Shown here piece after piece: positions 36,175 to 47,400 of a DNA stretch of 64,000 bases. The notes beneath the pieces were generated by a model that saw only the letters and a list, made by a program, of their open reading frames with translations, was not told the origin of the DNA and ran no database searches. The translations under genes were made by a program, and so were the position numbers. Source of the stretch: Serinus canaria (Eukaryota; Chordata; Aves; Passeriformes; Fringillidae); contig NC_066319.1 in assembly GCF_022539315.1 (NCBI RefSeq), positions 23,646,093 through 23,710,092 on the forward strand. Reading direction: 5' to 3'. Within the stretch, counting starts at the first letter, position 1; every line of letters begins with the position of its first letter.

Positions 36175-36187
36175 GTTAATATTGAAC
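36175..36187. promoter_or_regulatory. HNF-1-like palindrome upstream of F2
   Basis: GTTAATATTGAAC matches the palindromic HNF-1 consensus GTTAATNATTAAC at 10 of 12 defined positions. It lies 68-80 nt upstream of the F2 start codon. HNF-1 drives liver expression of prothrombin in mammals through a more distal enhancer. The transcription start here is not defined. Confidence 0.4.
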
Positions 36188-39100
36188 CAGAATGAAGAAA
36201 CAGGACTCCAGGTCGTGGTGTGTCAGGGACAGTGGGACTCTTATCCCTCCTCTCTTGGCATCTCTCCCTCCTGTCAGAGCATCTTTGTTTCCTTACTTAA
36301 CTTCCTATTTCATATCTAGGAAGATGGCATGAGTAGCAAGAGGACAAGTTTGACCCAGGGCACAGGGAGAACTCAGGCCAGAGAGAGGTACCTCTGCCAG
36401 CTCACAGCCATCCCAGCCAGAGAGCTTGCTCCTTTTCCCTGGTTTTGCTCCCATGCAGCCCTTGGCACCATCACTGACTCCCCATCATGCTGGTTCAGGC
36501 CCCTGCCACTGACTCTTCTCATAGGCTGTACTCTAGCAGCCTCAAATGCAGGAAGACTTTGAGACCTCCTTAGGCATTCCCAGTCCTTCTCTTTTTAGCT
36601 GCAAGCCCCCCTGATTCTCCCTAGTGCTCAGTTGTCTTTCCTCCCTGAAGTTATCAGCAAGCTCAGCCCCAGCTATTTTGGCACCACAACACACAGTTTC
36701 AGTGTTAGGTTAGTTAGCAGTGCCATTGGCAGTGCATTCTTCCCAATACCTTATAATTTCCAGCTGAATGGAGGAGGAAGAAGCAGCAGGAAGGCTGGGC
36801 TCCCCCTTTTCTTCCCCCCATAATGGAAGGTACTAAAGTCCATACAAAAGGAAACAGAAACTCTGACAAGTGGGGACCTAGCACACACAATACAAGCCAG
36901 GAAAACAAGGGCTTCCAGGAACAGGGAGAGAGGAATGGTCTGGATGTCATGACATCAGCTATTAAGTCAAGAAGTGGACTACCAGACCTGAGAAGGCTCT
37001 AATGATTGCTACAGCAAGCAGACTGTTGGCAAGAGTGGAAAAACGGCAGTGTGGGGGTAGTCTCGGGAATTGCCACATGGAACAAAAGTGCTTCCTGCCA
37101 GCAGGGAGCATATTTTGTGCTGTGCCTCTGTGCAGCTGATACATCTGTAATGTTTATCTCCATAGAAGGAGTGCAAATATTAGCATTAGGGTGGCTGAGG
37201 AATGACTCTGGACACTGGTGCAAAGAGCAGTTGCAGAGGCTTCCTTCCTCACATAATAAGAGTATCTCCTGTTCTTATCCACAGACATCTCTACTCCTTG
37301 CTATGGATTTTGGAGAGACATCTTTAGGAATGGCTGGGATTCCCTGGGTGGAAATGACCTGGGTGGAGAATATGTGAATGGGATTAGACACAACCCTAGA
37401 AATACCCATGTTACTTAGCAGGGGAAGCAGCATTTAGGCAGAGAGCAGAGGCAGGGACCGGGAAAAGCACAAACAAGAGTGGTGAGGTCAGAGCTGCTGC
37501 TGTGTCCCACACAGGCACCTCCACTCCTAACTGGAGGAGGAGCAGCTTTCAATCTCCTCAATCACTTTCATTTTTGCATCTCTGTTTCTTCTTTATGATA
37601 ACCAGGCAGCATTTACACTGCAGCTAAGTCAAGGTTGTTATACTTAGGCATAGATTTTTACCCTCTTCTTGTCTTTCCTTTAAAGGAAAGGTCTTACTAC
37701 CTTCCATGAGATCATACAGAATATAAGGCTAACTCTAAGCAATGCTACAATACAGCAGTTAAGCTTGGTTATCAGACAGGTATGAATATCTTCTAAAACC
37801 TACCTATGCCATCTTCCTTAAACATTACTTCTGCTCTGGTTCCTACATTTATTTTGTTGCTTAAGCATTTGTTTGAAAAACCATTATTGAAACTGATGAT
37901 GATTCTGTCACTACATCTGGCTGCTTCTTGTCCAGCTGCTGTTCTTCTTTCCCCTGTGATACAAGACAAACCCACCTATCAGGACAACTAGGTTGTTAAC
38001 TGTAACTGCTGAAACCTTTATCTCTAGATTACTCAAGGCTCCATCTATCACTTAGGTGTCTTCTATTTCTTCATGTTTTGCTTTGTAATTGGAGATTTTC
38101 ACTACATCCTGGGACATTTTCCAGCCCTTTCTCATGTCTCACAACAATGTTAGTAATTAAAGATGCTGACTCCCCACATTGTGGCCTTTCTGATTCCCTA
38201 ATGTGCTTCTAGGGCTCCTCTCTGTTTCCCCCATTCCTGTGGTTAGCCTCTGCAGCAGCACAGCATGCATCAGCTATCACCTCTCCAGGAGTGTGACTTC
38301 CACCTCTCCAACATTTAACTCTTCCATTCCTGCAAGCAAATTTTTATAATTTCATTTTCTTTCTGCCTTCACTCACCCATGAATGATGGATGCTATTTTC
38401 TTTCTTAGTACAAGAGAGTTAAGATACCTTTACCATCCAGAGTTATGGCTTGTAACACAGTTAGGAGTTTTGATCTCTTTCCTTCTATGCGTTGTTTCAT
38501 CTTTTTAAGTAAAGAAAGCTTTAAGTAAAGAAAGGGCAATTTTTTTTCCCTATGTAACTGCTTAACTATTTCAACTTCCAGGTAGCAGAACATAGGGGGT
38601 TTGGCCTAGGCCCATTTTCTTTGACCTTGGTCTGTGATGGATACTTTTGCTGGTTCAATAGTTGAGGCATTTATCAATCTGTTCCTAAAGTGAGTTATAC
38701 AGTTTAATCAAAGCAACACCTTGGATACAATCAGAAAGATTGTATCCCCTTATCCCCTTCACATGGGAGTTCTCCTGTCCCTAAGGGCCAGGGAGCTGCC
38801 AGGTGGGGGAGGACTTCAGGACCCAGAGAATTGTCTCCTTCCCTTGCAGCCTGTTCCTTTTCATTCAAACACCTTGGTCAGGTTTAAGCCAGTTTACAAG
38901 TTGGCTAGGGACTGAACCCTGACTGTGGAGTGAGGTTTAAATGTAACACTTGTGTGCATGCCTGACACCTGGTGTGGCCCTGCCAGCAGGAAGGACCCAA
39001 ATCATCCAAAACACCTTGGCACTTGTCACGCAGGAGTGTTGCAGGAGCACCCCAAAGCTTTGGTGAAGCCCTGCCACCATGGTGGACTTCATTATCCAGC

Positions 39101-41578
39101 AGATCTGTGTGCTTGCTGCTTGAACCTGTACTGGTAATGGGTGCACAAGGTCTCCAGCCAGCTGGTGTCTGCTGTCCCAAAGCATAACCCTTCCTGGCAT
39201 TGAAAGGCAGCATGCTGTGTAACTGCTCCCCATGCAGGATCTGGCACCAGGCAGGCACACATCCTTTTCCTTGCTATCCTTCTTCCCTTCTCACCAGCAT
39301 CCTGACAACTGCACCAAATGTAATGCACTGGCATGAGGGTTTGTTATGGATCCCAGTAAAAAAGGCACTCAGACCACACAATGCAGTCATTAAAATACCA
39401 TTTACTGGACATAATACAAGAAAGGGTATGGCATTAGATAATCCCACACCCCTTCACATGCTGCAAACACCAAACTATACAGCACTGCACAGCTATCCAG
39501 TCAGGCCACGGCACCCTGTACAGATCCCATCCATTCTGAGGTTCACCAGCACCATGGTCTTCAGGGCTTTTATAGGAATTTCCTAAGAGTAAACAACTTT
39601 ATGCATCATTTTGCTGTCAAGAAAAAGGTTGTTCACACGAGAACCTGCTGTTTCTAAGACAAAGGCATGGTGGTGGCATCACCACCAGGGGCCCATGGGA
39701 ATCACCTATGGGATCCTCAGAATTAGCCAGCAAAGTTTATCTTGCAGCCAAGTGATACGTGCAGCACGGCACAGACATGCTCCCACCTACTCAGATCAAC
39801 TGTCAGGTGAACAATGTTTCTGTGAAGACCTCCTAATTCATAATAATTGCTCCTTCTGCTTCTCTCCTGTTACCTTGGAATAAAGAAGCAGTCAGCCATT
39901 TAGGCAATAGGGGTCTGGGTTCTCCCTGCCCCTTCCCCCCATTGCTCCCCCTTCTCTCCCAGTTCTGCTGTGACAGAGGGCACATGCTTCAAACACAGCA
40001 CATGAGCCCAACTCCAGTGAGAACATTCCGCAGCTGTGTCAATATTTGAGTTTGGATAGGCACCAGAGAACAGTAGGAAGCACTGCAGCTTCAAATACGA
40101 GCCCACTCACATGCCTCTGCTCCAAGCACTGAGGGAAGACTTAGTTCACATGCCCCTATAGAGAAAATAATTAAAAATTAGGACATTCAAAGGTTTATCA
40201 ACTGAATTCACCTTCCATCTTTACATCACATCCAAGTGTCATGGAGCTCACTCTAGCACCTTGTCTGCAAACACATCATAAAAGTTAATGAAAAAAAATT
40301 TAATGTAGAAACCACAAAGAGCATCTTGTAGGAGGGTCACATAACTGCATTCATAGCACCCCAAAAGGGAACTATGCAACTTATGATTCCCTAGTGCCTT
40401 GTGCAGTGGACATAAGAAACCCAGAGAATTTAAAGCCATGAAGCAAGACTAAATAATAAAAATTAGAGGAATCACAGATGTTTGAGAGGCATAAGACAGA
40501 GAGCAAGAATAGCTAAAACTGAGGATTCAGCAAATCAAAGTGGTGTTCCTATAACATGTAGAAAGAGAGTGCAGAGCAGGCAAGTCTGAAAGACCTGTTA
40601 GGTCTGGTATTGTCAACTCTTCCTAGGAGGTCAAGTTCACTTAGCTGTGCACTTCATTCCTGCAAAAGGACTAATTTACAGCATGCCTCAGTTGGCAAAC
40701 AGGGACTGAAAAGAGCAGAGTGGGTATAGGGATGTAGTTGTAACAGTGCTGTCTTTTAAAGTTTTGGTGCAGGGGCAGGAGAGAAGGGGAAGAGAGGAAG
40801 CAAGAATGTGTGAAGAGAAACAAGGGGAAAAATTATTGAACCCAGTATGAATGTGGAGAGGAAATGGACAATCTTCTGAGCAGGGATGAACTTGTCAAAC
40901 TTTATGCGGAGCCTTTCAGCTGGGGACACTGAAAATTGCACATTGAGACACAAAACTATCCTTTTTGTGTCCTCAGATAGACTGTCTAGTCACCATAAGC
41001 AAAAGAAACTCACAGCAAGCAAACCAGGTGACAGCAGAGAAGGAACATTCAGCCCTAGCTCCAAGGCAGGACTTTGCTTCTGCTAATTGTGAAAAATGCT
41101 CTTCATATTACAAGCTACCTTGTAAACACTTGGAAAGCTGCTTACCAGTAATGTCTGGCACCAGCGTGAGCTTCAAATGATCAGAAGTGTTGCTTAGCTC
41201 CAAGAGTAAAAGCCCAGGAAAGTGCTTAAATAGCAGCAAGTAATTAAAAAACTTGAAAGGAAGGCACTGTTTAAAGTCACTGCTCTGAGACTTTTCCTTT
41301 TTTCCCCGCAGTGCACTGTCACTGACTGACAATGTAGGACAGGCAGAACAGAAGCACTGCTCATTAATGCAATGTCTTCTCTAGGAAGTTATTTCCATCA
41401 ACAGCCAATGCCTTCCCTGTGCCAGGCCCAGCATGTGGCATGTGTAGGCTCATAGCTTCAATGAGCAGCTACTGCAAAGACCCACATTTATACAGGCAGT
41501 TACCTCCAAGACTGCTAATTCTGCCTGGTGAAGAGCCACAGGGCCTTGTTGCTAACAGAGAGATGAGAGAGCTAGGTT
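36188..41578. other. F2-ZNF408 intergenic region
   Basis: No exon is recognised in these 5.4 kb. Open frames here are short, overlap on both strands and show no family motif. The only structured segment I can suggest is the possible LTR relic at 39.3-39.7 kb. Confidence 0.6.
39319..39720 (-). mobile_element. Possible endogenous retrovirus LTR relic
   Basis: Read on the - strand there is a TATAAAAG box near 39570, then an AGTAAA-type polyadenylation hexamer near 39400 with a GT-rich stretch after it. A terminus CATTACA ends at 39319, followed after two bases by TGGTGCAGTTG, resembling a primer-binding-site start. The 5' boundary is not visible and no coding remnant is recognised. No second LTR was found. 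Confidence 0.3.
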
Positions 41579-43284
41579 TTATTTTGGTTTTTTACCTCGT
41601 TTTAATAAGTACAGAAGATCAGCCAGGGCATATTGGGACAGCCAGGTATCAGTCTTGACCTCTACCACTTCTGCCATGTCTCCTGAAGCCCATTCCTCCT
41701 GGATGATGACCACGTCACTCAGTGAGGCCTCATCCTGCACCATAATGCATTTGTCCTCAAGCTCGGAGAGGATGATTTTGATTATATCCTTTGCTGATGG
41801 ACACATAGCCTTTGTCTCATGTGCCCCAGGATCTGGGATCTGCCTTTAGACTGCTAGTAGCAATGCAGTGACTGCTGGCTGTGATCAGCAGCTCAGCCTC
41901 ACTCACTGGCCTCAGCACCTCTGCCCAGAGCAGGGTGAGCTCTGCTACATGCCCCCCCTGCTGGCCCTTCCTCTGTGACTTCTTTCTTGCAGCCTGAGGA
42001 AGGCCCACAGCAAGTGAGGCCGCTGTAGTAGTGAGTTCCTCAGAGTCCTTTTACCACCTTGTGGGCGAGCATGTGGTGCACAGGGCTCTGGGGAAGGGCG
42101 CAGCCCATGCCACAGAGCTTGCATTTGCAGGGCTTGCCAGCCAGGTGAGATTTCTGATGGCACCACAGCTTAGTGGCCAAGGTGTAGGACTTGCTGCACT
42201 GCTTGCAGGTGAAGGTGTACTACCACATGTGCAGGCACATGTGGTTGCACAAGGAGCTGGAGTTGGCCAGGTGACACCCACATATGGCACACTGGTGCCC
42301 CTTGGGACCAGCTGGGCCAGTCCCAGCAGCCAAATGGATCTTCTTGTGCATGCAGAGAGAGAGCCAGCATGCAAAGGCCTTGCCACACTGCTGGCAGGAC
42401 AGGGGGTGATGGCCAGTGTGCAGGACCTGGTGCTCCTGCAAGTCTCACTTGGGGCAATAAACCTTGGTACACTGGGCGCACTGGAATGGCCACACAGCCC
42501 CGTGGGCCAATGCATGGGTCTTGAAGCTCCCTTCTGAACTATAGCTCTTGCCACACTCTGTGCGCAGGAGGGGCTTGTGGCCAGGCTGGACAAATTGGTG
42601 CTTCTTGGGGTGGCAGAGCCACAGGAAGGCTTTATCATACTCTCGGGAAGACCACCTGTGCTTGATCATTCCCTTATGGGACAGAGATTTTAGAGCGGGG
42701 CTTGGGCTGCCAGAGTAATCCTCCACTAGCTGTGTATACTCCTCCTGCCACTCAGGCCCCTCCAGTAAGCCCTTCCCCCCATGCTGTGGGAAAGCCAGTT
42801 TGAAGGTTTTGGAAGCTTTGCTCTCCTTCTCACAAATCTTTACAGTCTCTCTTTCTGTAAGACTGGGCTTCTGGGGTTCCTGCCCAATTGTCCTGCCACC
42901 AGAATCCTTCAGGCACTTCTGGAGTGGGCTGGCCAGAGCAAGCACCTTGCATGGCTTGCCAACCAAGGGAGCACTGAATCAAACCCTACTTGAGGGAGAC
43001 AACAGATCCAGGTCTCCAGGACTTGCTGCCTGCTGTCCCATTTCCATTTTTTTCTGCTGAAGATCTGGGATCCACAACCTTATCCAATTCTTTTTTGCAC
43101 CTGCCACTGGTCTTAACGGTCGAGATGGGCTCGACATACTGATTCTCAGTCCCCAGCATGCTGGCTTGTCATGGCTCATGTTTGGAAGCTTCTTGCAGCC
43201 TTTGAATATATTTGGTGGACAGCCTGCTAACAGGGTCTTTGAGGACCGTGGTTTCGTCAGCTGTCTTGGAGACCTCGGGATCCC
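41579..43284 (-). pseudogene. ZNF408: ZNF408 relic (C2H2 zinc-finger gene), disrupted
   Basis: In human, ZNF408 lies between F2 and ARHGAP1 and has ten C2H2 fingers in its last exon. Here the syntenic - strand sequence retains seven recognisable fingers and the C-terminal block AEVVEV. It carries in-frame stops at 42979-42981 (TGA, upstream of the fingers), 42445-42447 (TGA inside finger 3) and 42220-42222 (TAG after finger 5). Finger 1 has Tyr for its second Cys (EYDKAF), and finger 2 has Arg for its first Cys ([10 protein letters not shown]). Fingers 6-8 are missing. Two frame changes separate the fingers from the C-terminal block at 41806-41582. A splice acceptor persists at 43285-43287. 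No N-terminal exon was recognised. No single reading frame can give a working protein. Confidence 0.82.
42070..42650 (-). repeat. ZNF408: ZNF408 zinc-finger array relic (7 of 10 fingers)
   Basis: In one frame on the - strand, stops included, the fingers appear in order. They are [44 protein letters not shown]; CQQCGKAFACWLSLCMHKKIH; CAICGCHLANSSSLCNHMCLH; then after a stop CKQCSKSYTLATKLWCHQKSH and CKLCGMGCALPQSPVHHMLAH. These align with human fingers 1-5, 9 and 10. Confidence 0.85.
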
Positions 43285-43589
43285 CTGCACAAACACAAAG
43301 ACACGATGGGTGAATTAAGGCTGGCTGTTCTGTGACAGGATTGCTGCTGGATAAGAGGAAGATGAACGATGGAGATGGATACTTTGCTATGCAGTAATCC
43401 TGGGGCTCTGTCATGAGAACCATTACTTCTATGATCTCTTTCCTTTTTAAATTGGGGAAGAGGAACGAATCTCTGATTTCTCACCACAGACAGTACCTGT
43501 GCAGCATTCCTATTGTTTCACAAACAGTATTTCTAGAACGTATCGTCATGACGGGCATAAAACAGGGCGACACGCTCTTTTCTCGGCTG

Positions 43590-44400
43590 GCAGCTCCTAA
43601 GAGCGATGCACGGTCCGGACCGCCGGACCGCCGTCGCGCAGGGGCTACAGGGCGCACCCATGCCGGGGACAGCTCAAGGCGCACACCCGACTCTCGGGAA
43701 GGCCAGGCCGCTCATCCCACCCACTCTGGGCCTCGGCACGCACCTACGAGGGGCTCTGCCTGCGGGGGTGCCTCGGGCCCCCAGCGCCGCCGCAGCCGCC
43801 CCCTCGGCCGGCGGAACGCTGCGAGGAAGCGGCGGACGCGCCCGGACGGCGGCCGGCAGCGGGCGGGGCGGGGCGGGATCCCCCGGCGGCGAGGCCGCGC
43901 TTCCGGCGGGCGGCAGTGACAGGCGGGCAGCGGCGGTGGCAGGTACCGGCACCGGCGGGGCGGCGTGGGGTGCCCGGGGAGCGCGGCCGGGCCCTGCCTG
44001 CAGCAGCGGGGCCCGGCGGCCTGTCCTGGTGCGGCTGGGACGGGGGCTGGGGCCGAGGCTGAGGCTGAACGGGCCGGGGCTGGGCCCGGAGCCCCGAGCG
44101 CTCCGCCCGGGTGTTGTCAGGCTCGCCCTGTGTGAGGGAGCGGCTCGGTTCGTCCGCGCTGCGCGCCTGGCGGGAAGAGCGCGGCCGGTGAAGTGCCGCG
44201 GGCACCTGGGCGGGGAGAGCCGGGCCGGCAGCCCGCGGTGTCCTGGTCACCGCTGGTCGGGGCAGGCGGTGCAAATACCGCCGGAGCGGCGCCACTGGGG
44301 CTGCTGCTGGCTGCTCCCGACCTCGGCGGCTGCCGCGGGGCTGGCGCTGGGTCTGGCTGCCATTAATCCCGGTGCCAAGCAGGAGGAGCTGGTACTTGTC
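43590..44400. promoter_or_regulatory. CpG island, ARHGAP1/ZNF408 head-to-head promoter
   Basis: A sharp rise in G+C with dense CpG, GGGCGG-type boxes and long G/C runs. It lies between the divergent ZNF408 relic (-) and ARHGAP1 (+), which are head to head in human as well. A likely ARHGAP1 non-coding exon 1 ends at GGCGGTGGCAG|gtaccgg (43942). The transcription start is not defined. Confidence 0.75.
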
Positions 44401-47400
44401 CGGCCTTCAGGCAATTGGCGTGTACTAGGGGACCTTTGTTTTAGCAGTGTAGATAGTAAATCCGTGAGTCTCGTCAGCAATCTTGAGGTTCTCTCAGGGG
44501 TCTCCCAGGAGATGAGTCAAAGGGAACGGGAGAGAATAGATGTATGGTGGAGGCTGTGTGTGCCCCACTGCCTCCTTCACATGTGAGTCCTGGGTGAGTC
44601 CTGCGCGGCACTGAGAGCAGCTTCTGTACTTTGTGCAGCAGCTCCGGAGAGGACGCTTGGAGAGTTCAGCGCTTTTGCCCTCTGACCCTGCAGAGAACCA
44701 GTAAGGGGAAGTTGGCTCCTCGCTAGAGTGGATTTCCAGCGAGCACGGAGGTAGCTTTCAGTAAATGGATTGAGGTGACTGGGGAAGGAAGGCTGCTCAA
44801 TTAAAAAGCTGTTGGAATAATGAAGGACCAAAGGGCTTCCCTGAGCAATAGCATGTCTGTTGTGAGTTTACTGGTCGTGGTGAGCCAGGAGAAGGTCTGG
44901 CTCTTGACCTCTACATTCTTTCAGGGTAGTACCAGGGTAGTGATGCTCTCGGTGGTATCATCAGTCTTGGTGTGAGGGAAGACAAGGGGTGGGCTTTGTG
45001 GGTGAGTCTTGGTTCTGGACCTCATTCATGCACGTGAGTACCCTGAAGGTCCACTGCTGAGTAACTGTTCCCTTTTCTTTCAAAGTGTTTTTTTTTAACA
45101 CTGTAACAAAGTGCGGGGCCTGATTGATGTGTACAGAAAAAGAGGCATCTGTGCAAATTGGCTGAAACTGGGAGGAGGTGGGAATGGTAGCAGATTCATA
45201 AAAGTAATCCCAGAACCAGGACTGTGTTGCATCTGACCATTGCTTGTTCATCTTGGATGGGAGAAGAGGCCACTTGACTTCTGTAATTCTTTATTGTATG
45301 TAGAGCTGCAGGGTGGTAATATATGCATGGACATATTTTGAAGTGTAATTAACTTATGGACTAATAGTACATCTGGAAGAAAAACAGGAAAAGGAAATTA
45401 CCAAGCAGGTGTAGCTTAGAAATAAGTGATAGAAAAGTAGTGAAACTGAAATTGCAGAAAAAATTAGTTTTCATGAACAGCAGCTACCACGATTTCCAGG
45501 ATAGAGTGTAAATGGTCTTCCATGGTAAATTCTGGATCTTATATAAGTTCAGAATTCAGTTCAGTTCAGAATTTGTGTGAAAATTGTATTTTAATGGTCT
45601 GAGTTCTCTCCTTTAGTGGAGTTTGCTGTTCTCCATCACATGTCTCTCTTATCTAGGAAAATTAATTTTTATTACACAGCAAGTGTTCAGGTGTAGTGCA
45701 GTTGCAGAAAACATACTTAAATACTTGGGGAAAAAGGTAACAGTTGGCTCTTTAGAGCCTGGCAGTAAGTAAATGCTTCTGCGGCCATATGTGATTCTTT
45801 AGGTTTTAAATCTTTGGCTAGAATTTTTGGTATGTAGGTATGTAATTTTAAAATCTAGGTATGCAATTTTTTTTATCTTATTATTTGCTATATGGAGTGT
45901 ACCACTTGCATCTTGTCGTGACATTTATGTAAAACAGGTGTAGTTTTTAAACTGAGTTAAATCTGTTGAAATGCTCTTTTATTGTTAAAAAACATGTAAT
46001 GTTTTTAACAAACACTTTACTCATTTCAACAACTCTATCACTATGACACATATGGACTTTCTGTTTAATGATAGATCCCTAGGGATCATTTTTGAGTACA
46101 CACGTAAGCATCTCATGCAGCTACACTATTGGAAAGTGAAATGTGTATCCTTATATGACAATCCTCAATTTGTGTCTTACGTGATAACTCTAGTTCTCTC
46201 CTTCTTAGAGCCTGCTAGTTCCCAAGCATTTAGAAGATTTCATGTCCTAAACTGCTGTATGGTTATCTGATGTGAGATCCTGTGCTTTTGCCTTTTGCAT
46301 GTTGGGAAAGGGCTGGAGAAAAATCTGCAAAATCTTCTGGGGCTCTCTGGGTACTACAGTATGGTTCACAAGAAGGACCTGAAATCTAAGAGGTCTTCTG
46401 CTCTGGATCCTGCTTCCATTAACACCATGGAGCAGTAATCTACGGCCAAGGAATGGAGCTGGCTGTGAAAACTACATGAAGGTATCTGGAGAGCCTCGTC
46501 TGTTTTTCCAAGGGGTGAGGCCAGAGCACTATCCACTATCCACTGGGCTCTTTTTGCGGTGTGGATCCTACTAACAACTTCCTTCTTCCACATGGTGCCA
46601 CACTAAGATTAATTTTAGGCCTCAGGGGAAGTCCCCCAATGCTGTCTAATAACCTGCTCTTCTGTCTCTGGACAAGTGCTGCAAGTTGACTGTGAAACCA
46701 AGTGGTGAGTGTAGGGACAAGTGTAGGGACACTTGGTGACTTGCTGACCCTATGGCAGTACCATCACTACTCTGTGGGGGGATTTGGATTTGGTCCCCAA
46801 GCGTTTCAGGACTTGGCTTTGGGGAAGTGGTTGCTACCAGGCATCCCCAAGAATCTCCTATGAAAGGCATCTCAGTGGATGGCAGCAGTCAAATGTGGTC
46901 CTCTGTCCCCACTAGGGCTGGGAAGTCCCTGAGAACTGTGAATACTGAGAGGCTGTCCTAGGGAGCCATGGATGCTTCCTCAGCATGGAGCACTGGCTTT
47001 TGGGGCCGCTGAGCTCCTGTGGGAAATGCTTTAAGCTCGCTGAGTCATAGAAGTCAGTGTCTGCCGTTACCATAGAAATTGGATCAGCTGCTAGGGGTGG
47101 GGAGTCCTGGTCCTTTGGCTCCACTGCTGCGTGGTTCCAGCATGAGCTCAAAGTGCTAGGGAGCCTGATTTCTTGCTCCTTTCCCTGTCGATATCAGAGG
47201 AGGTCAGGCAGCTCTGGCAGCCCTGACCAGAGGGCAGGGAAAATAATTTTGCTTGGATCTTTGCATGGCTGCAGTGGTGGGACCCTGTGTGTCTGATACG
47301 TTGTCTTGATGACCTGCTGTCTGTATATATCATGCTCTTTAATATTTTGGAAAACATTGCATTTGATTAGCAGTGCTTTCAGTCCTTTGGGAGCCCCAGA

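Noticed and set aside
42031..42537. 168-codon + strand open frame
   Set aside because: It is the complement of the ZNF408 finger array; periodic Leu/Gly/Val content comes from the reverse complement of Cys/His codons.
43606..44586. 326-codon open frame on + strand over the CpG island
   Set aside because: Composition is Gly/Ala/Arg/Pro as expected from random GC-rich DNA, long frames are open on both strands here, and it crosses the likely ARHGAP1 exon 1 donor. No domain is visible.
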